From: Metarhizium brunneum
Taxonomy: Eukaryota > Ascomycota > Sordariomycetes > Hypocreales > Clavicipitaceae
NCBI RefSeq assembly: GCF_013426205.1
Contig: NC_089424.1
Location: 434,001 to 498,000, forward strand
Reading direction: 5' to 3'
DNA length: 64,000 nt
Part shown: piece after piece, positions 20,553-32,358 of the stretch
Position numbering within the stretch: the first letter of the stretch is position 1
Layout of the letters: the number at the start of each line of letters is the position of its first letter
Notes under the pieces: generated by a model
Database searches by the model: none
Seen by the model: the letters and a program-made list of their open reading frames with translations, nothing else
Told to the model about the DNA's origin: nothing
Position numbers and translations under genes: made by a program

Positions 20553-23104
20553 ATGCGGTGGGCAAACATTGCTCTTTCCGCCGCGCCTTTATGGCTCTCT
20601 TGGCTTGGGCTCTGCAATGGCGGCGTCTTGCCAGACTCATCACCTGCTCGTCGACAGGATGACCCCCCTGGTGAGTTCGTCTGGCGTGCAGATACCAGGT
20701 CCCCCCAAGAGATCAGAGCGGCTGGGGGGTTCCGGCCTTGGGGCGAGAACTGGCACCGTAATGAAGCAGCATTTCTCATGGATCGCCATTACCACGCCGG
20801 TCCCGGCGGGTGTGGCTTATCGCGAGATCTGTCCACCAGGCCTTTCCAATCTGCGTACGTATCGTTGGCTCGAGAGAGGGCCACATCTGAAACCTACACC
20901 CATGAGCATCGAAATAGGAACACTTGGCTTTACGAGATTCGTGCTACGCCCAACATGATCAACCCCGGCCTTGCAGAGTCTGAGGCTCTAGCGCTGGGCG
21001 GCGTTCATTGGAGACAGATTCGAAGGTTCGGACTTATGAGCACTGCCGAAGGCGGCAGAGTCGCACAGATACAATGGATAGACAATCCCGAGTACGATAG
21101 GGATCTGTACGAGAACTCTCAATATGCTGCGAGGTGTGTCGTCGACAACGATGTTCCCCCGGACCTTGACGATGATTGGAGCGAGGACGAGATGGACTCG
21201 CTGGACGTAACAAGAGAAGATACGGATAGCGATGAGTCCGACGGAGAAGGCAATGACCTATACCCTCGTTATCGCTCAGCCGCGACTCACGTAAGTGGCC
21301 CGGCAATGCAAGCTCTCTTCGGCCGCTTTCCGCCAACTTTTACGCAATACCCTCCTCGGGACGACATCCCTGGACCATCTGGTGTAGGAGCCGCGGCATC
21401 ATCTGAAGACGATGTCATTCGTGACGCAGGTAAGAATTGCCCTTGCCCATGCGCAGCCGCCGAGATGACGCAGTGGAAACCCTTTGACGGGCAAAGCAAT
21501 ACTTTGCACACTTGCAGGGGGGGTGCTAACAACCGCCGACATAGTCATGAGAGACTTGGAGCGCTTCGCAGATTTGACCCCGGAGCAACTACGACAACTC
21601 TACCCCGACTATGACGAGATGCTCCAAGAGCTTTTGGATAACCTTGACAGGGACACTTGTTCCCCTCCCAAGCGTCCCCGTACGCAACTACGAGCTCGCG
21701 CCGGTATGGAAGATTTGTATGTCGCTAGAAGTGACTGTAAGAAAACTGACAGTTTTGTAGGACAATCGAAGAATATTTGTTGCCAGAGTCTCTACAAGAT
21801 CCGAGGACTAGTCATCGACCAGACACGCCAGAATCGTAAAAACTCGGCTACTGCCAAGAGTGCCGGCATAACACTCGACGAACTAAAGCGTCTGAGAGCC
21901 GGCGAATTTGACGGGCTTAACTGTGCAGCCATTGTCAAGAAATTGGAAGAAGGCGTATTTGGTCCGAAAGACGGAGACGATGGCTCGACCGGAGGTATGC
22001 AAAGACTTGGCCGCGCCTTCATCACTTGACAGAACCGGTTCACGCCTTCGACTACAATGTATGCAACTGCTGACTCTCCTCCCAGCTTCTCCCGCGGGAA
22101 ACCAGCAGGATTGCAAACGAGCCCGCAAAATTGTCACCCCCAAAAGCCGCAGCAAGGGGCCCAAGGGCAAGGCACCCCCGGCTCCGGCCAAGGTCGTCTT
22201 CTACGGCGACTTTCTATGGCCGGCAGAGGCCAAGACGGCAGGCGGATTTCTCCCTCCGCGCACCCGTCCGCCCGGCCCGACGTATGAAGTCGAAGGAGGG
22301 CCGACCCCCGATCCCGCCACGGTCGTCGACTGGCCGAGCGAAGTCCTCCAGACTCGTCTCATTTTCGGACCCGCGGCCAAGGACGCAGCTGGGAAAGCTT
22401 CCCACGCGACAGACGGCTTCCACGGCGTCGTGTATGCCGTTCACGCCACGCCAAACATGCTCGTCTCGGGGCTGGATAGCATCGCCGTCGGCGGCATACG
22501 GTGGTCGCAGGTCCTCGGTTGGGTTCAGGTGCCGCTCAACTATACGCTGCCCGAGCACGATGCCCAGGAGCGAGCAAATATACAGCAGCACTTTGAAAGG
22601 GCATTCAAAGCCAAGAACGACTTGTTCCCGGGGAGCAACTTGTTCCAGAAGAACGACGATTACGAGCACAAGTTCGACGAGTTGGCGAGTACCGGCGAGA
22701 TTCCCAATTTCGACCTGCCGCAGTCTCTGGAGGAGTTTATGGATAGAAATGGACAGGCCGTCGGCTGGAGGGGAGGGTTCCCTCTTTTCAACCCGCCTGG
22801 GCGAGTGACTGGCGAGTCTTCAACGGCGGCCAAGGCGGCCAAGGCCGTGGCGCCGCCGCATGAGCCGGGCTTCTGGGAAAAGGTTGGCCACTTTATGGAG
22901 TCGCACATCTTGGCCATTGCCTTGCTTCCCGCTGTTGTCGTTGCCAACTTGATTCCCGGTGTGGGTGAGCTGGCTGACGCGGCTGAAGTGGCGGCGCTCT
23001 CTACCGAGGCCGTCGAGGGCATCGAGCTTACGGAGCTGTCGTCTGAGGGGGCTTCTGAGTTGACTCCCCTGCTCCGAAGCGTCGCCAAGCTCAAGGTTGA
23101 TTGA
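20553..23104 (+). CDS. Secreted heat-labile-enterotoxin-A-like protein with two ADP-ribosyltransferase-type domains
   Basis: Exons 20553-21429, 21545-21994 and 22086-23104 close in one frame (781 aa). The introns have strong signals: GTAAGA/GCTAAC/CATAG and GTATGC/GCTGAC/CCCAG. An extra in-frame 75-nt intron at 21737-21811 is possible. A signal peptide covers about residues 1-23. Domain 1 has the R-x-D start (VWRADTRSPQEI, about 44), a Ser after it (SAYVSLARE) and an E-x-E site (AESEALALGG), the R-S-E triad of the enterotoxin A family. An acidic linker follows. Domain 2 (from about 22180) keeps the fold landmarks (YGDFLWPAEAKTAGGF, ATPNM, VGGIRWSQ) but lacks the Arg and both Glu, so it looks inactive. 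The tail is hydrophobic and Gly/Ala-rich. Members are common in insect-pathogenic Hypocreales. The single-gene model rather than two tandem genes is inference. Confidence 0.8.
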
Positions 23105-24264
23105 GTGAGGTTCAATTAGTAGGCAGGATGTGGCTGCAAGGACTCCACGATAGCATGTACTAGTGCCGGCTAGATGAGTTGATATAATTGAAGTCCCTTT
23201 CTCCTTGTATTTGGTACACGGACACATGCCAGAGTTGTTATGAGCGGGGATTTGCATCTGTTTCTGGCTTGAGAGTTGAAGACTCGGCCGAGGTCGGGAC
23301 CCGAGTAGGTCGTGCATGTACGTATCAAGAGGACGATGGAGATTGGCGCGTGGACTCTGCCTCACGAGAAATACGACGGCATTGTGGCCAACTCGGGATT
23401 TATCAAAGGGTTTGTGGGGATACCACTGTGTGCCGACATGCCAAAGAACGGAATGTACATCAAATTCCCAGTCACTCGGACGCCCCGCGGGGGATATGAA
23501 CTGATTTCGATGCCCTATCAACAAGAGACAAGGTGTAAAGATCTCGACCACGTCAAGCCAATCCAAATGATTGATGGATGGGATATAACGTGGGGATGGA
23601 AATAGGATGGCCAACTACAACAAGTATACCGGCTATGTCTCGACGCCAATTATTTATTGCGGCTTGTTGGTACCAGGATGGTGTCTTTAGTGATGAGAGA
23701 ATTTGTCGTTTGGGACATGACTGGAGAGTATTGGAGAGCAAGCATTCCGTGGGAGGCGAGATGTGCATGATGACTCTACAATTCGTCAAGCTAATGTCCA
23801 GGATTTGGAGTGGCGGCAATTAAACTGAAAGTCTTGGCAAGAGAAAGGTAAAAGTGAACAATTTCAAGTAAAAAGGGTCAATTGGCGCGTGCGGCCTCCA
23901 AGTGGTTGGGGGAAGGAGCAGGATAGGTCGACGGTAGCCCCTACCCTGTAGGGCCTAGGCTGTCGAGCTGCTTACGTCATGCTTCGACCCCCCGCCCCCG
24001 CCCCCGCCCATGGCTTGTATGTACATGGCAACGGCAGGCAACGGCCAGCGGCTTGCCACCATTTCCACCAGATCGGCTTCTTGTATGCAGGCCCCTGGCA
24101 TCGGTTCACGCTGCACCGAGTTGCAACTTGTCTGGTGCAAATTCACCGTGTGACACGTAAAACAACACCAGCTTGCAGACGGCGGATTCCTGCATCTGAC
24201 TCAAGCGACGTCGCCTCCGCCCACCGGCACATCTCGATTCTCGACTCTCACGTCTCCTCGCAAC
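23105..24264. other. Intergenic, no confident gene
   Basis: Contains the 3' flank of the enterotoxin-like gene and the promoter of the next one, with a C-rich CCCGCCC run near 23985-24010. A 97-codon frame at 23312-23605 has no recognisable features. Confidence 0.5.
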
Positions 24265-25215
24265 ATGGCGTCTTCACCACCAATCAAAAAAGTCTGCCTC
24301 ATCGGCGCCAACGGAACAGTAGGTTCCGTCATAACCAGGGAGCTTGTTCAAGCCGGTTGCTTCGATGTGTCCATTCTCCGCCGCTCCAATTCATCCTCGG
24401 CCTCGCCCGCCGGTGTCACCGAGATCCCCGTTTCACCCGCCCTGGAGCTCCAAGAGCTTACCAGAGCCCTCTCGGGACAAGACGCCGTCGTTGCTGCCTT
24501 TCCGCTCAAGGATGTCTCGGAGCATCTTCGACTCGTGGAAGCGGCCTTCAACGCCGGCGTCCGTCGCTATATCCCGGCAGACTACGGCAGCTGCGATGCC
24601 GCCAGTCCCCAGGCACAGCACCATTTGAGGCTATACCGCGACAAGACCGCCGTGCGCACAAGGTGCGAGGAGCTTTCGCAAATGGCAGCCGAGGACCAGA
24701 CTGGCGCGAGTCCATTTACATGGACCTCCATCATCTGCGGGCACTTTTTCGACTACGGCCTTCGAAGCGGCCTGCTTCATTTCAACCTAGACGCCGAAAG
24801 GGCTCAGATCCTAGACGCCGGCGATATCAAGGCCTCGGCCTCTACTCTCCGTCGTGTCGGTGAGTCGGTAGTTCGCGTTCTGCAGCGTCACGAAGATACC
24901 CGCAACCGCGCCGTCTACGTCCAGAGCTTCTGCCCGACGCAGCTCGAGATCCTGGCATCCCTTGAGCGCGCCACGGGCAACAAGTGGCACACCCAGCACT
25001 TGGACTCGAATGCTTTCCTGGAACGCGAAAGCAAGCGCCTGGAGGCGGGTGATGGGGAGGCTACCGAGGAGATTGTATTCGTTCTGGGTACGGTTGACGC
25101 CGACTGGACGCGCAAGGACGGATTCGCCATGGAGTTGCTGGGTCTGCAAGATGAGAATCTTGACCAGGTGGTTCGCGAGGTGGTGGCCGCTCACAAGACA
25201 AGAGCGTCATCTTGA
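24265..25215 (+). CDS. NmrA-like / isoflavone-reductase-like NAD(P)-binding protein
   Basis: 316 aa, single exon, with a clean ATG after a C-rich leader. The N-terminus has the Rossmann start KKVCLIGANGTVGS (residues 8-21), the G-x-x-G-x-x-G of atypical short-chain reductases. It is followed by the ALSGQDAVVAAFP and VRRYIPADYG landmarks typical of NmrA/PCBER-type proteins. Length is normal for the family (about 300-320). It is predicted cytosolic. These proteins are either oxidoreductases acting on aromatic or secondary-metabolite substrates or redox-sensing regulators, and the sequence does not decide between them. No biosynthetic neighbours are nearby. Confidence 0.88.
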   Translation: MASSPPIKKVCLIGANGTVGSVITRELVQAGCFDVSILRRSNSSSASPAGVTEIPVSPALELQELTRALSGQDAVVAAFPLKDVSEHLRLVEAAFNAGVRRYIPADYGSCDAASPQAQHHLRLYRDKTAVRTRCEELSQMAAEDQTGASPFTWTSIICGHFFDYGLRSGLLHFNLDAERAQILDAGDIKASASTLRRVGESVVRVLQRHEDTRNRAVYVQSFCPTQLEILASLERATGNKWHTQHLDSNAFLERESKRLEAGDGEATEEIVFVLGTVDADWTRKDGFAMELLGLQDENLDQVVREVVAAHKTRASS

Positions 25216-26081
25216 CAATATGGTCGAAATGTCGGGAGCTTCATAGAATATCAAGGCACGAAATGAAACGCGCATTCCATACTTTTTTCTATACGTCTTA
25301 TCTTCCATGCTACCGTCCTAGAAACCACTAGCAACAAATATGCAATGGAAAGAGCAGACACTGGGGACTTCGGGGTCGCTACATGGAGCTGGTAGCATCT
25401 GGAGCGTTGCCAAGACTGATGATGGCAGCATCGATATGTATGGTGGCGTTCGGATCATGGGCGCTTGTGGCGGCACGCAGATGGATGGCACTACAAAGGC
25501 CATCTTCAAGGCCTATGGAGTGGTATACAGTCCATCTGTTTCCACTGAAGGCCAACAGTGGGAAGCACAACCCAGTCACGGTGCACAGTGGATTGTTCCG
25601 CCACCGGTACAGCGAAAGACGAATGAATGCCATTGCCAGGTAGAAATGACCGCGTGTTTCATCGTTGCGTCAGGCTCATAGGTGAGCTCCTCTTCCTATC
25701 TGGCGATACTATCCCCTTCACTTGCACACGCCGTCGGTCTAGGTCCTGCCTTGACCTTCAGTCATCTCCAACCTCATTCACCTCGTGTCCTAGCACCACC
25801 GTCAAGGTGTGTGCTTTACAGCATGTCATATCCTCGAGTATATCCTCATCTCGTCAAAAAGAAATAACGGACCAGCCGTGTTATGATCGCTTGCAAGAAG
25901 TATTTCATCAGTATTTGCGGGGCGGAACCTGGGAAAGGGGTCAAATACCCGAGTACGTTGCCAGGGCAAAAAGAGTAGCCAAGTGGGTTTGATGAGGAGT
26001 CAAACTTAAGCTTTTGAAGATGCCCAAGAATCAACAAAGCTCTTAGTCACTTCCAGTTCATAGGCACTAGGAATTAGATCA
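25216..26081. other. Intergenic, no confident gene
   Basis: Overlapping frames of 80-120 codons on both strands (25340-25992) have no start context, signal peptide or known motif. Nothing else seen. Confidence 0.5.
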
Positions 26082-26331
26082 TTAAAATCTGTAATAGTAG
26101 CTGACATGGTAGCCTTCGTGGTAGCCTCCGTGGTAGCCTCCGTGGTAGCCTCCGTGGTAGCCTTCGTGGTAGCCTGCCTGGGGGTAGAGAGCCGATTTTA
26201 TCAAATTGAAAGGTATGAGGTGGAAGGAGATTATGGTTTGGATGGTGAGAAGTAAACGATACGCTTATCATATATATATACATATTCATGTTCCTTCACT
26301 GAGACAAGTCTACCGGGGCTCCTTGGCTCAT
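26082..26331 (-). CDS. Possible small Gly-Tyr-His repeat peptide
   Basis: The minus strand has a 96-nt exon 26177-26082, preceded by a good acceptor (TCTCTACCCCCAG). It reads six repeats of (G/E)GYH and ends VSYYYRF-stop. An 18-nt first exon 26331-26314 (MSQGAP) with donor GTAGAC joins it in phase 0, giving 37 aa. The branch point is weak. The competing frame of the same repeat reads RLPRRLPRR without splicing. A real product is plausible but unproven. Confidence 0.3.
26106..26174. repeat. 12-bp minisatellite (TGGTAGCCTCCG)
   Basis: About six tandem 12-bp units with single-base variants (CTTCG or CTCCG). The unit length is a multiple of three, so the possible peptide keeps its frame. Confidence 0.9.
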
Positions 26332-27407
26332 TAAGCGTTCATTACATTGCTGTTCTTTGCACTGCAGAAGTTTGCCTCACCCAAGCTGTTTGATGGCAAA
26401 GAATCTTCTGCAGCCAAGACTTGTTCGTTGTATGAAGATCTTTTTCACCCCTTTCACATCTCATAGAACAAAGGCACTCCTTGTGCCGTTAAAGGATTTG
26501 AGACAATCCTTTGGCCGGTTTCGTTGTGCCGCATGTGAAGAAAGACGATTGTACAGCTGAAATTGGAAAACAGACAAAGTTTTGTGAGCCCTTTCTACAG
26601 CTTACCGCCATTATGCTCCATCTGATGAAAAGACTTGATCTCAGAGGTGCTACAGACAAATTACTAAGCGTGCATTGCCCAACACAAAGAGAACGTCGTT
26701 CGCTTTTTGCCAGGTTTCATCTTTCAGGGGCGACCACGGCAATGCCCAATCGCTCGCTTTGACATGACTGCCTCTTCACGCCCTCCCTTCATTGTCCGAT
26801 TCTGTGTGACTGCAGCAAGAATGACCACATGACCAACGTCACATGCCAGCGTCAGCAAGCAGCCAAGTCGATTCATAATCAGCCCGTAACAAAAGAACAA
26901 AGGAATTCAAGCGGCCAACGAAAGAGCGGGAAATCAAAGCAACGTGTCCTGCGCCTGCGAGTACATAAGTAGAGGACGCAGCTACTGCAATGCCGCGAAT
27001 GGCTGGATCGCGCATCACGAACCCAACAGGCACGTCGCAATGAGTAAAACACTAGCAAGACACCTGGAATCGGTCCCCTTATTCTCCTGAACCTAATTAC
27101 ACCGATAGTCACTGCCTTGCTGCCTATTTCTCAGAGACACAGTCTACCATGAGGCAGCTGCCGATGCGTGTTTCTACGAGCAATCGAATCCCGTCACAAA
27201 AGCGTACCAGAACATCGCGCTACGATCCGAATTACAGATTCACACAAGGCCTTTCTAGGCCTCATAAAGCCAATTAAATGATTCCATCGCGAAATTTATA
27301 CCTGTTCAATTGACGAGGCAGGGAAGAAGGAAACCCTCCCCGGTATTCTAAAAGCTTGAGACCACATCAAATGCCACATCCATCCAAACTCCAAACCTGC
27401 TCAGATT
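26332..27407. other. Intergenic, no confident gene
   Basis: Only short shadow frames on both strands. Nothing recognised. Confidence 0.5.
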
Positions 27408-28039
27408 TCAACAAGCTCTTCCACGTGGGAGAGATCCCTCAGCTGCCTTTGACATGGCGCGAATGCCCCTGCCATCTCCAATCAGAACCAAAATAAACGT
27501 CATCACTCTAAATTTGACACGTTAGTTAGCATTTCCCGACAATGAGATGTGCCAGAAAGGGGGTCTCTTACACTGCCAAGCTCGCAAAAAGAGGAATGCA
27601 AATATTCAAGTTTCCGTCACCTGTATAGTCGTTCTGAAACGCAAACACGATAATGAGCGCGACGCTCGTGAAGCAGATGAAGCAATCGACGGCGCGTCGA
27701 AGGATGAGGGGTGGCTCTCGCTTACCCCAGCGGAGCATCCAGAAAACGAGCGAGTTCCATAAAAGACTAATGATAGTCTAGAAAGGTCAGTCTCTGTATA
27801 TATGCGACGGCCTGGGGAGTGTGACGTACCGCGGGTAAGAAGCAGCTGAGTGCGAGATGATTTCCCGCGACGCCAAGAAGGGCTGCGAAAATGATGACGA
27901 GGATGCCGCAGGCAGATAAAAGAATACGAAAAAAAGCTTTTAAGCCATTCATAAAATTGTCGCTCAACTCGCTGCTCATCTTGTCGCTCGTCTTGTCGCT
28001 CGTCTTGTCGCTCGTCTTGTCGCTCATATTGTCGCTCAT
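27408..28039 (-). CDS. Four-TM MARVEL-like membrane protein
   Basis: Three exons on the minus strand (28039-27830, 27777-27572, 27507-27408) close in one frame for 171 aa. Intron 1 is GTACGT/CTGAC/TCTAG (52 nt). Intron 2 is GTAAGA/GCTAACTAAC/TTTAG (64 nt). The N-terminus holds a repeated DKTS segment made by a 12-bp minisatellite. Four hydrophobic helices follow, near residues 36-57, 62-84, 100-116 and 124-143. A short charged loop (WGKREPPLILRR) lies between helices 2 and 3, and the C-terminus is basic. Length and topology match fungal MARVEL-domain proteins of eisosome or plasma-membrane type. The family assignment rests on topology, not on a diagnostic motif. Confidence 0.75.
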
Positions 28040-28040
28040 C
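27979..28040. repeat. Coding 12-bp minisatellite in the MARVEL-like gene
   Basis: About five units of CTTGTCGCTCGT, some variant, encoding DKTS on the minus strand. They form the cytoplasmic N-terminus of the membrane protein. Confidence 0.85.
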
Positions 28041-29665
28041 TTGTCCCTTGATGGAAAGTCGTTGTGGATTAAGCAGGTTTGCTGGCTGTTCGAGTGATGG
28101 TGGGTGTAGCAAAAGGCTCTTGGTCTCCGCGAAGAGTTGACGTGATTGCTGTAGAGGGTCGACTTGGATTCCGTTGAGAGTCGGCTTGGCTGCTATTGAG
28201 AGTTTGACTCGGTTGCTGGTGAGAGTTGGCTTGGTTCTGTCAAGAAGAAGATGCAAGGTGCAGAAACCAAGATTCAAAAACCGCCGAGATCAAGGTCATT
28301 AAATAGTTTGAGATCTCTGCAAGAGCCGACTCGTTTCATCAGTGATTCGTCCTTGGTTACTCATGAATACTCAGTCTGAGCGAGCGGTGAAATGGCATGT
28401 GGCCAGTCCGGCCGCCGTTTTTGTTGCCGTTCGCCAACTAGCCACGGCATGTTCAGTCTCTGCGCGCAACAGGCGTACAGCTACCCGCCGCGTGTGTAGC
28501 AACTTTCGCAGTTTCTGCCATGTCAAGGGACTTGGTCCGGCCTCTCACTCGTTCAGAGATCAACAAGTGGTTTCCAAGTCCAGTCTTACACACGCACTGG
28601 AGTCGCGGAAGAGGACTACATTCATATAAACTTGTGAAAGGATGAAATTCCTTGAACAAGACAACTTGGAACGATGAAAATCCAAGAGAAGGAGAACAGC
28701 CAACAGACTCCCGGCGATATGGGCAACCGTGCCAAGTCCGGGCGTGCATGCAGCGTCACGCAACCAGCCCTCAAACAAAGACGTGCATGCAGCTCAAAAC
28801 ACAACTTCTCCGTAATGGTCTCACGTGGTTCAAGCACAGGCCGGTAGCAAGTCGGCCCCCGAACTCCCAAGATGACAGGTCTTGGTGCAGACGCTACTTC
28901 TCGCCCTGTTGAGGTTATTTCTGCCCATCAGGCGCGGCGGGCCAAAGCTGAGCGTAAGCATCGACGTCGGATTGTGTCAGTGGCACAAAGTATTCGAGAG
29001 TACAAATCCGACACGTTCGCTGTCCAAATGAGCTGGGCTTCAACTATTGGTCCAAGCTAAGGGTTCGAATCGCTGGCGCTCTAGGTAGGTGCAGTTTCTA
29101 CCAGCAAAAGTTTTCATTCTCTACCATCTACCGTGCCTACACCGCTTCGTATCACGGCATACACAGAGAATATATCCCAGTCTTCAAGTACGTACAGTAA
29201 ACAGCATGGAGCCATTCTCAAACCATGTGCGTGCTTCGTTGCGAGCTATTCCATGTCCCGACCCCAGCTGACATTCATCGTCATATCGCCCAACAAAGCC
29301 CCCTACATCATAAGCAGCTTCAACAAAGTATACGAAATACGGCATTCACAGGAAGTAGCTCCATTCAAAGCTGAATATTCATCCGTCTACCAGTCCCACT
29401 CGGCTGATTATGTCCTCAAGCCGTTCATCCAGTCGGGATGTATCCAGCCCAGCCTTTATGCACGCCCTCTAACGTTATACGGGGTATTACTTGCGTCCAT
29501 CAGACGACGCCCGCTTCTTGGCATAACCATCTGTGAAGAGACGAGGCCACCTGCAGGGTACAAAAGGCTGGGCTTCCGTCTAAACAAAACATATCACCAA
29601 GTGAATCTCCAACCAGGCAAACACATCAAGACTTCCCGCTTCACATCATCTTCAACGCATCGAAA
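28041..29665. other. Intergenic, no confident gene
   Basis: 1.6 kb with only overlapping short frames. A frame 28872-29060 (Arg-rich) lacks supporting signals. A GGTTCGAATC box near 29052 is not part of a tRNA. Confidence 0.45.
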
Positions 29666-30227
29666 ATGCGCTTCTTCACTGCTGTCGTGCTCCTTCTCGC
29701 CGGGTAAGTTCCTTCACACGACAGATAAAGACGTGAAAACATCATTAAGCAAAGACAGAGTGTCTCTCGGGGCGCACACAGAGGCGCACTGCAAATCCGT
29801 CACGTCGACGGCCACGGTCTGCAGCACCTGCCGCCAGCTAAAGTGCCTCTCCATCGAGACAATCACCCTCTTCTCTGACTGCCCATCTCCCGTGCCGACT
29901 ACCACCACGGCGTACTCCTGCGCCGAGACCAAGTGTCCAGGCGGATGTGCGTCCACTTCCTACGAATTCGTGTCTCCTCCCGCCCGCATCACTGAGGCGC
30001 CGAGAGCTGTCTCGCCCAAGCCCTCGTGCGGAGCCGTCACATACACCGTGGTGGTCTGTTCTACTTGCCGTACTCTGGAGTGTGTGTCGACCGAGTATGT
30101 TACTGTTGGCCATGGATGTCCTAACCCGCCTGCGACGAGCCGGACTGCATATGAGTGCGGCGGGCATTGCCCTGCGGGATGTGGGAAGACGTCGTACGTT
30201 ACGGTCGCGACGTCTTTGGCCAAGTAG
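29666..30227 (+). CDS. Small secreted protein with two 8-cysteine repeats
   Basis: Exon 1 is 29666-29703 and exon 2 is 29759-30227. The 55-nt intron (GTAAGT donor, GACAG acceptor, phase 2) interrupts the signal peptide. The product is 168 aa. After the signal peptide (MRFFTAVVLLLAG...) come two tandem copies of one module with 8 Cys each. Shared landmarks are VCSTCR-L-C, a -CP-P- turn, AY-C, CP-GC and TSY. The linker between copies is Pro/Ala-rich. There is no TM segment or GPI signal. Size, secretion and 16 cysteines fit a candidate effector or cell-wall protein, but I recognise no named family. Confidence 0.78.
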
Positions 30228-32358
30228 AATGCAGTCTGATGAGTCTTCTGCTTAGCGGCTTGTCGTATACTGTTTATGATGAGAACCAGCTCAACTAGTT
30301 TCGTTTGTCAAATGCTTCAGAGGAGACAACCGCATCATCCGTGGTTGTCAAGGGACTAAACCGACAGCTTTCAATTCAACACTGCAGAAAAATCCCCATT
30401 GGCAGGGATTTTATATAAATGACATGACGGTATTGGGCAAACGACAATGGCTTCTCCATTCTGGCGGATAATCGTCATATGGTATGAAACAAGCCGTGAT
30501 GAAACATGCGGGATGAACAGCGTGAAAACGGCCACAATGTAACAGCCATATTGTCTGTAGAGAAGTGTCTTTGACTCGCTCTCCTGCTGGTGTGTGCCTG
30601 CAGCCGCCTCTACTCCACCAAAGTGTGCCCCTGGGAGAAAACCGAATGTCATGAAAAGGAGCTGACAGGTGGGTGTGGGTTTGAATTCATGCAGGCACTT
30701 TGACAGCTAGAACAAATCCATGCGCCAAGCGACAAGGCAAAGCAAGAAATCTTTCGATTCGCCTTGACTGGGAGCCATGTCACAACGACAACAGCCTCGT
30801 TGGCGGGTCAGAAACAGCAAAGTGGGAGAGGCCACATCTGGGGTTTTCCCGTCCCGAAGGACGGCATGATGACCAATCTGAGACCCGTACTACGCTATTA
30901 CTACAGCATAGATTGCTCTGTTGTCAAAGCTCCATGGAGTAGGACCCTGCAGATCCAAGGCCCATGGGCTGCATTTTGGGCCGTTGCCACGTCGCGAATC
31001 TGAGGTCGCATGAAGAAACGAGTGGGTACAGCAGGTTGTGCGTCAGGCAGTCAAGCAGGGATTGCGCAATGATTTAATATCACGCGATGAGTCGATGCTG
31101 GACGGTAGAGCAGAGACTGCAGAGCAGAGCCAGTGTCACCGCGAATCAATGTCATGGGATCGGGTGTCGATGGCAGATATCTATTGTTAGGACCATGGAC
31201 AGAATAAGAAACTTGAGGCGGTACCAAGACACTCCCGCGTGCCAGCATGGGCATCTATTAATATGCGTAGTACTGCGTACTCGGTACTCGGCAGTAGTGT
31301 AAGATGTGACTCGGTTCGTGTAATTTTGGCAGCGGTGGTACAGACATGAAGAACGTGTCAAGAACAACATGTCGGCAGCGGCACGTCGGGGCTTGGAACA
31401 TGCGCTGGGTTGGCTGGCCAAGGTAGCTGGCACAGCCCCAGAAGCTGACGTTGAGCTTTTGCCATGCATCCACTCGTCAATCTCGGGGGTCCTGGACTCC
31501 ATGTGGAACCCAAAACACTACAACATGAGGTTGAGTCAAGAAAACTTGGTGAATGGCGTCGAGGGTTTGTTTGGCTCGCTCACCGCACCATACGGCAGCA
31601 TACTAAGGCGTTCGGCAGTTCGGCCCATTGATGTGTCGTGTTTTCTTTCTTCTCTTTCAAACTCTAACGTCGCGTTCGGTCATGATGCGAAAGGATGATG
31701 CGGGCCGCCCGGAATCGGCACAGAAATCAGGATTGCTTTGATGGTTTGTCGTTTTGCTGTTTTACGTTTTTGTGTTTTGCCTCGCGTACTGAGGAAATGA
31801 GGTAATGCGCTGAAGGAAGGAGCGCCCGCGTGAGGCGCACAGGAAGCACTTGCTGTCTGGGGTTGGCGGGATGGCAGTGACGTAAGCAGCACCGCAGCAC
31901 CCACCCTGGGCCCTGGCCATTAATCAATTTCCTGCATGTGGCGGGAGCAAACAATGACTCTGAACCAGTTGGCATTGATCTGCATGGCACGGGGCGGGCT
32001 TTTGTTTTTTTTCTCTTGGCCACGACCCTGTTACAATAGTTTCTGGTAGTCGTCTTTCTTTTCTTTTCTTTATTTATCTTTTTGGTTTTTTTCTTTGTAT
32101 TTCTTTTTTCCTCCTTGTGCCTGTGACGTGCTCAATTCTGCGTCTGTTTGTCTTCCTAGATCCTTCCGCGTCGTCTTCAAAAGCGCAAGGCCGTCGTCAT
32201 CACCCTCTCTCCGGTCACGCATCAACTGTGATTCCAACAACGTCGACTCCGTGAACGCGTACCTTCCTAGCGTCAGCGCATCCAACGTACAACATCACGA
32301 TAGTCTCGCAATATCTACATCTACACCAGCCCTTACTGGCTCACAGGCGGACAACGCC
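30228..32358. other. Intergenic, no confident gene; CT-rich leader before 32359
   Basis: No supported gene. 32048-32115 is a long pyrimidine-rich tract, typical of the promoter or 5' leader of an expressed fungal gene, and precedes the next CDS. A 109-codon frame at 31369-31698 has no recognisable features. Confidence 0.5.

Noticed and set aside
22820..23614. 264-codon minus-strand ORF
   Set aside because: Antisense shadow of the enterotoxin-like C-terminal exon and its 3' flank.
27606..28277. 223-codon minus-strand ORF with DERQ repeats
   Set aside because: Other frame of the same minisatellite; the spliced four-TM frame has better signals and composition.
29040..29080. GGTTCGAATC box suggesting a tRNA gene
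   Set aside because: The flanking bases cannot form a T-arm stem and no matching acceptor stem lies upstream.
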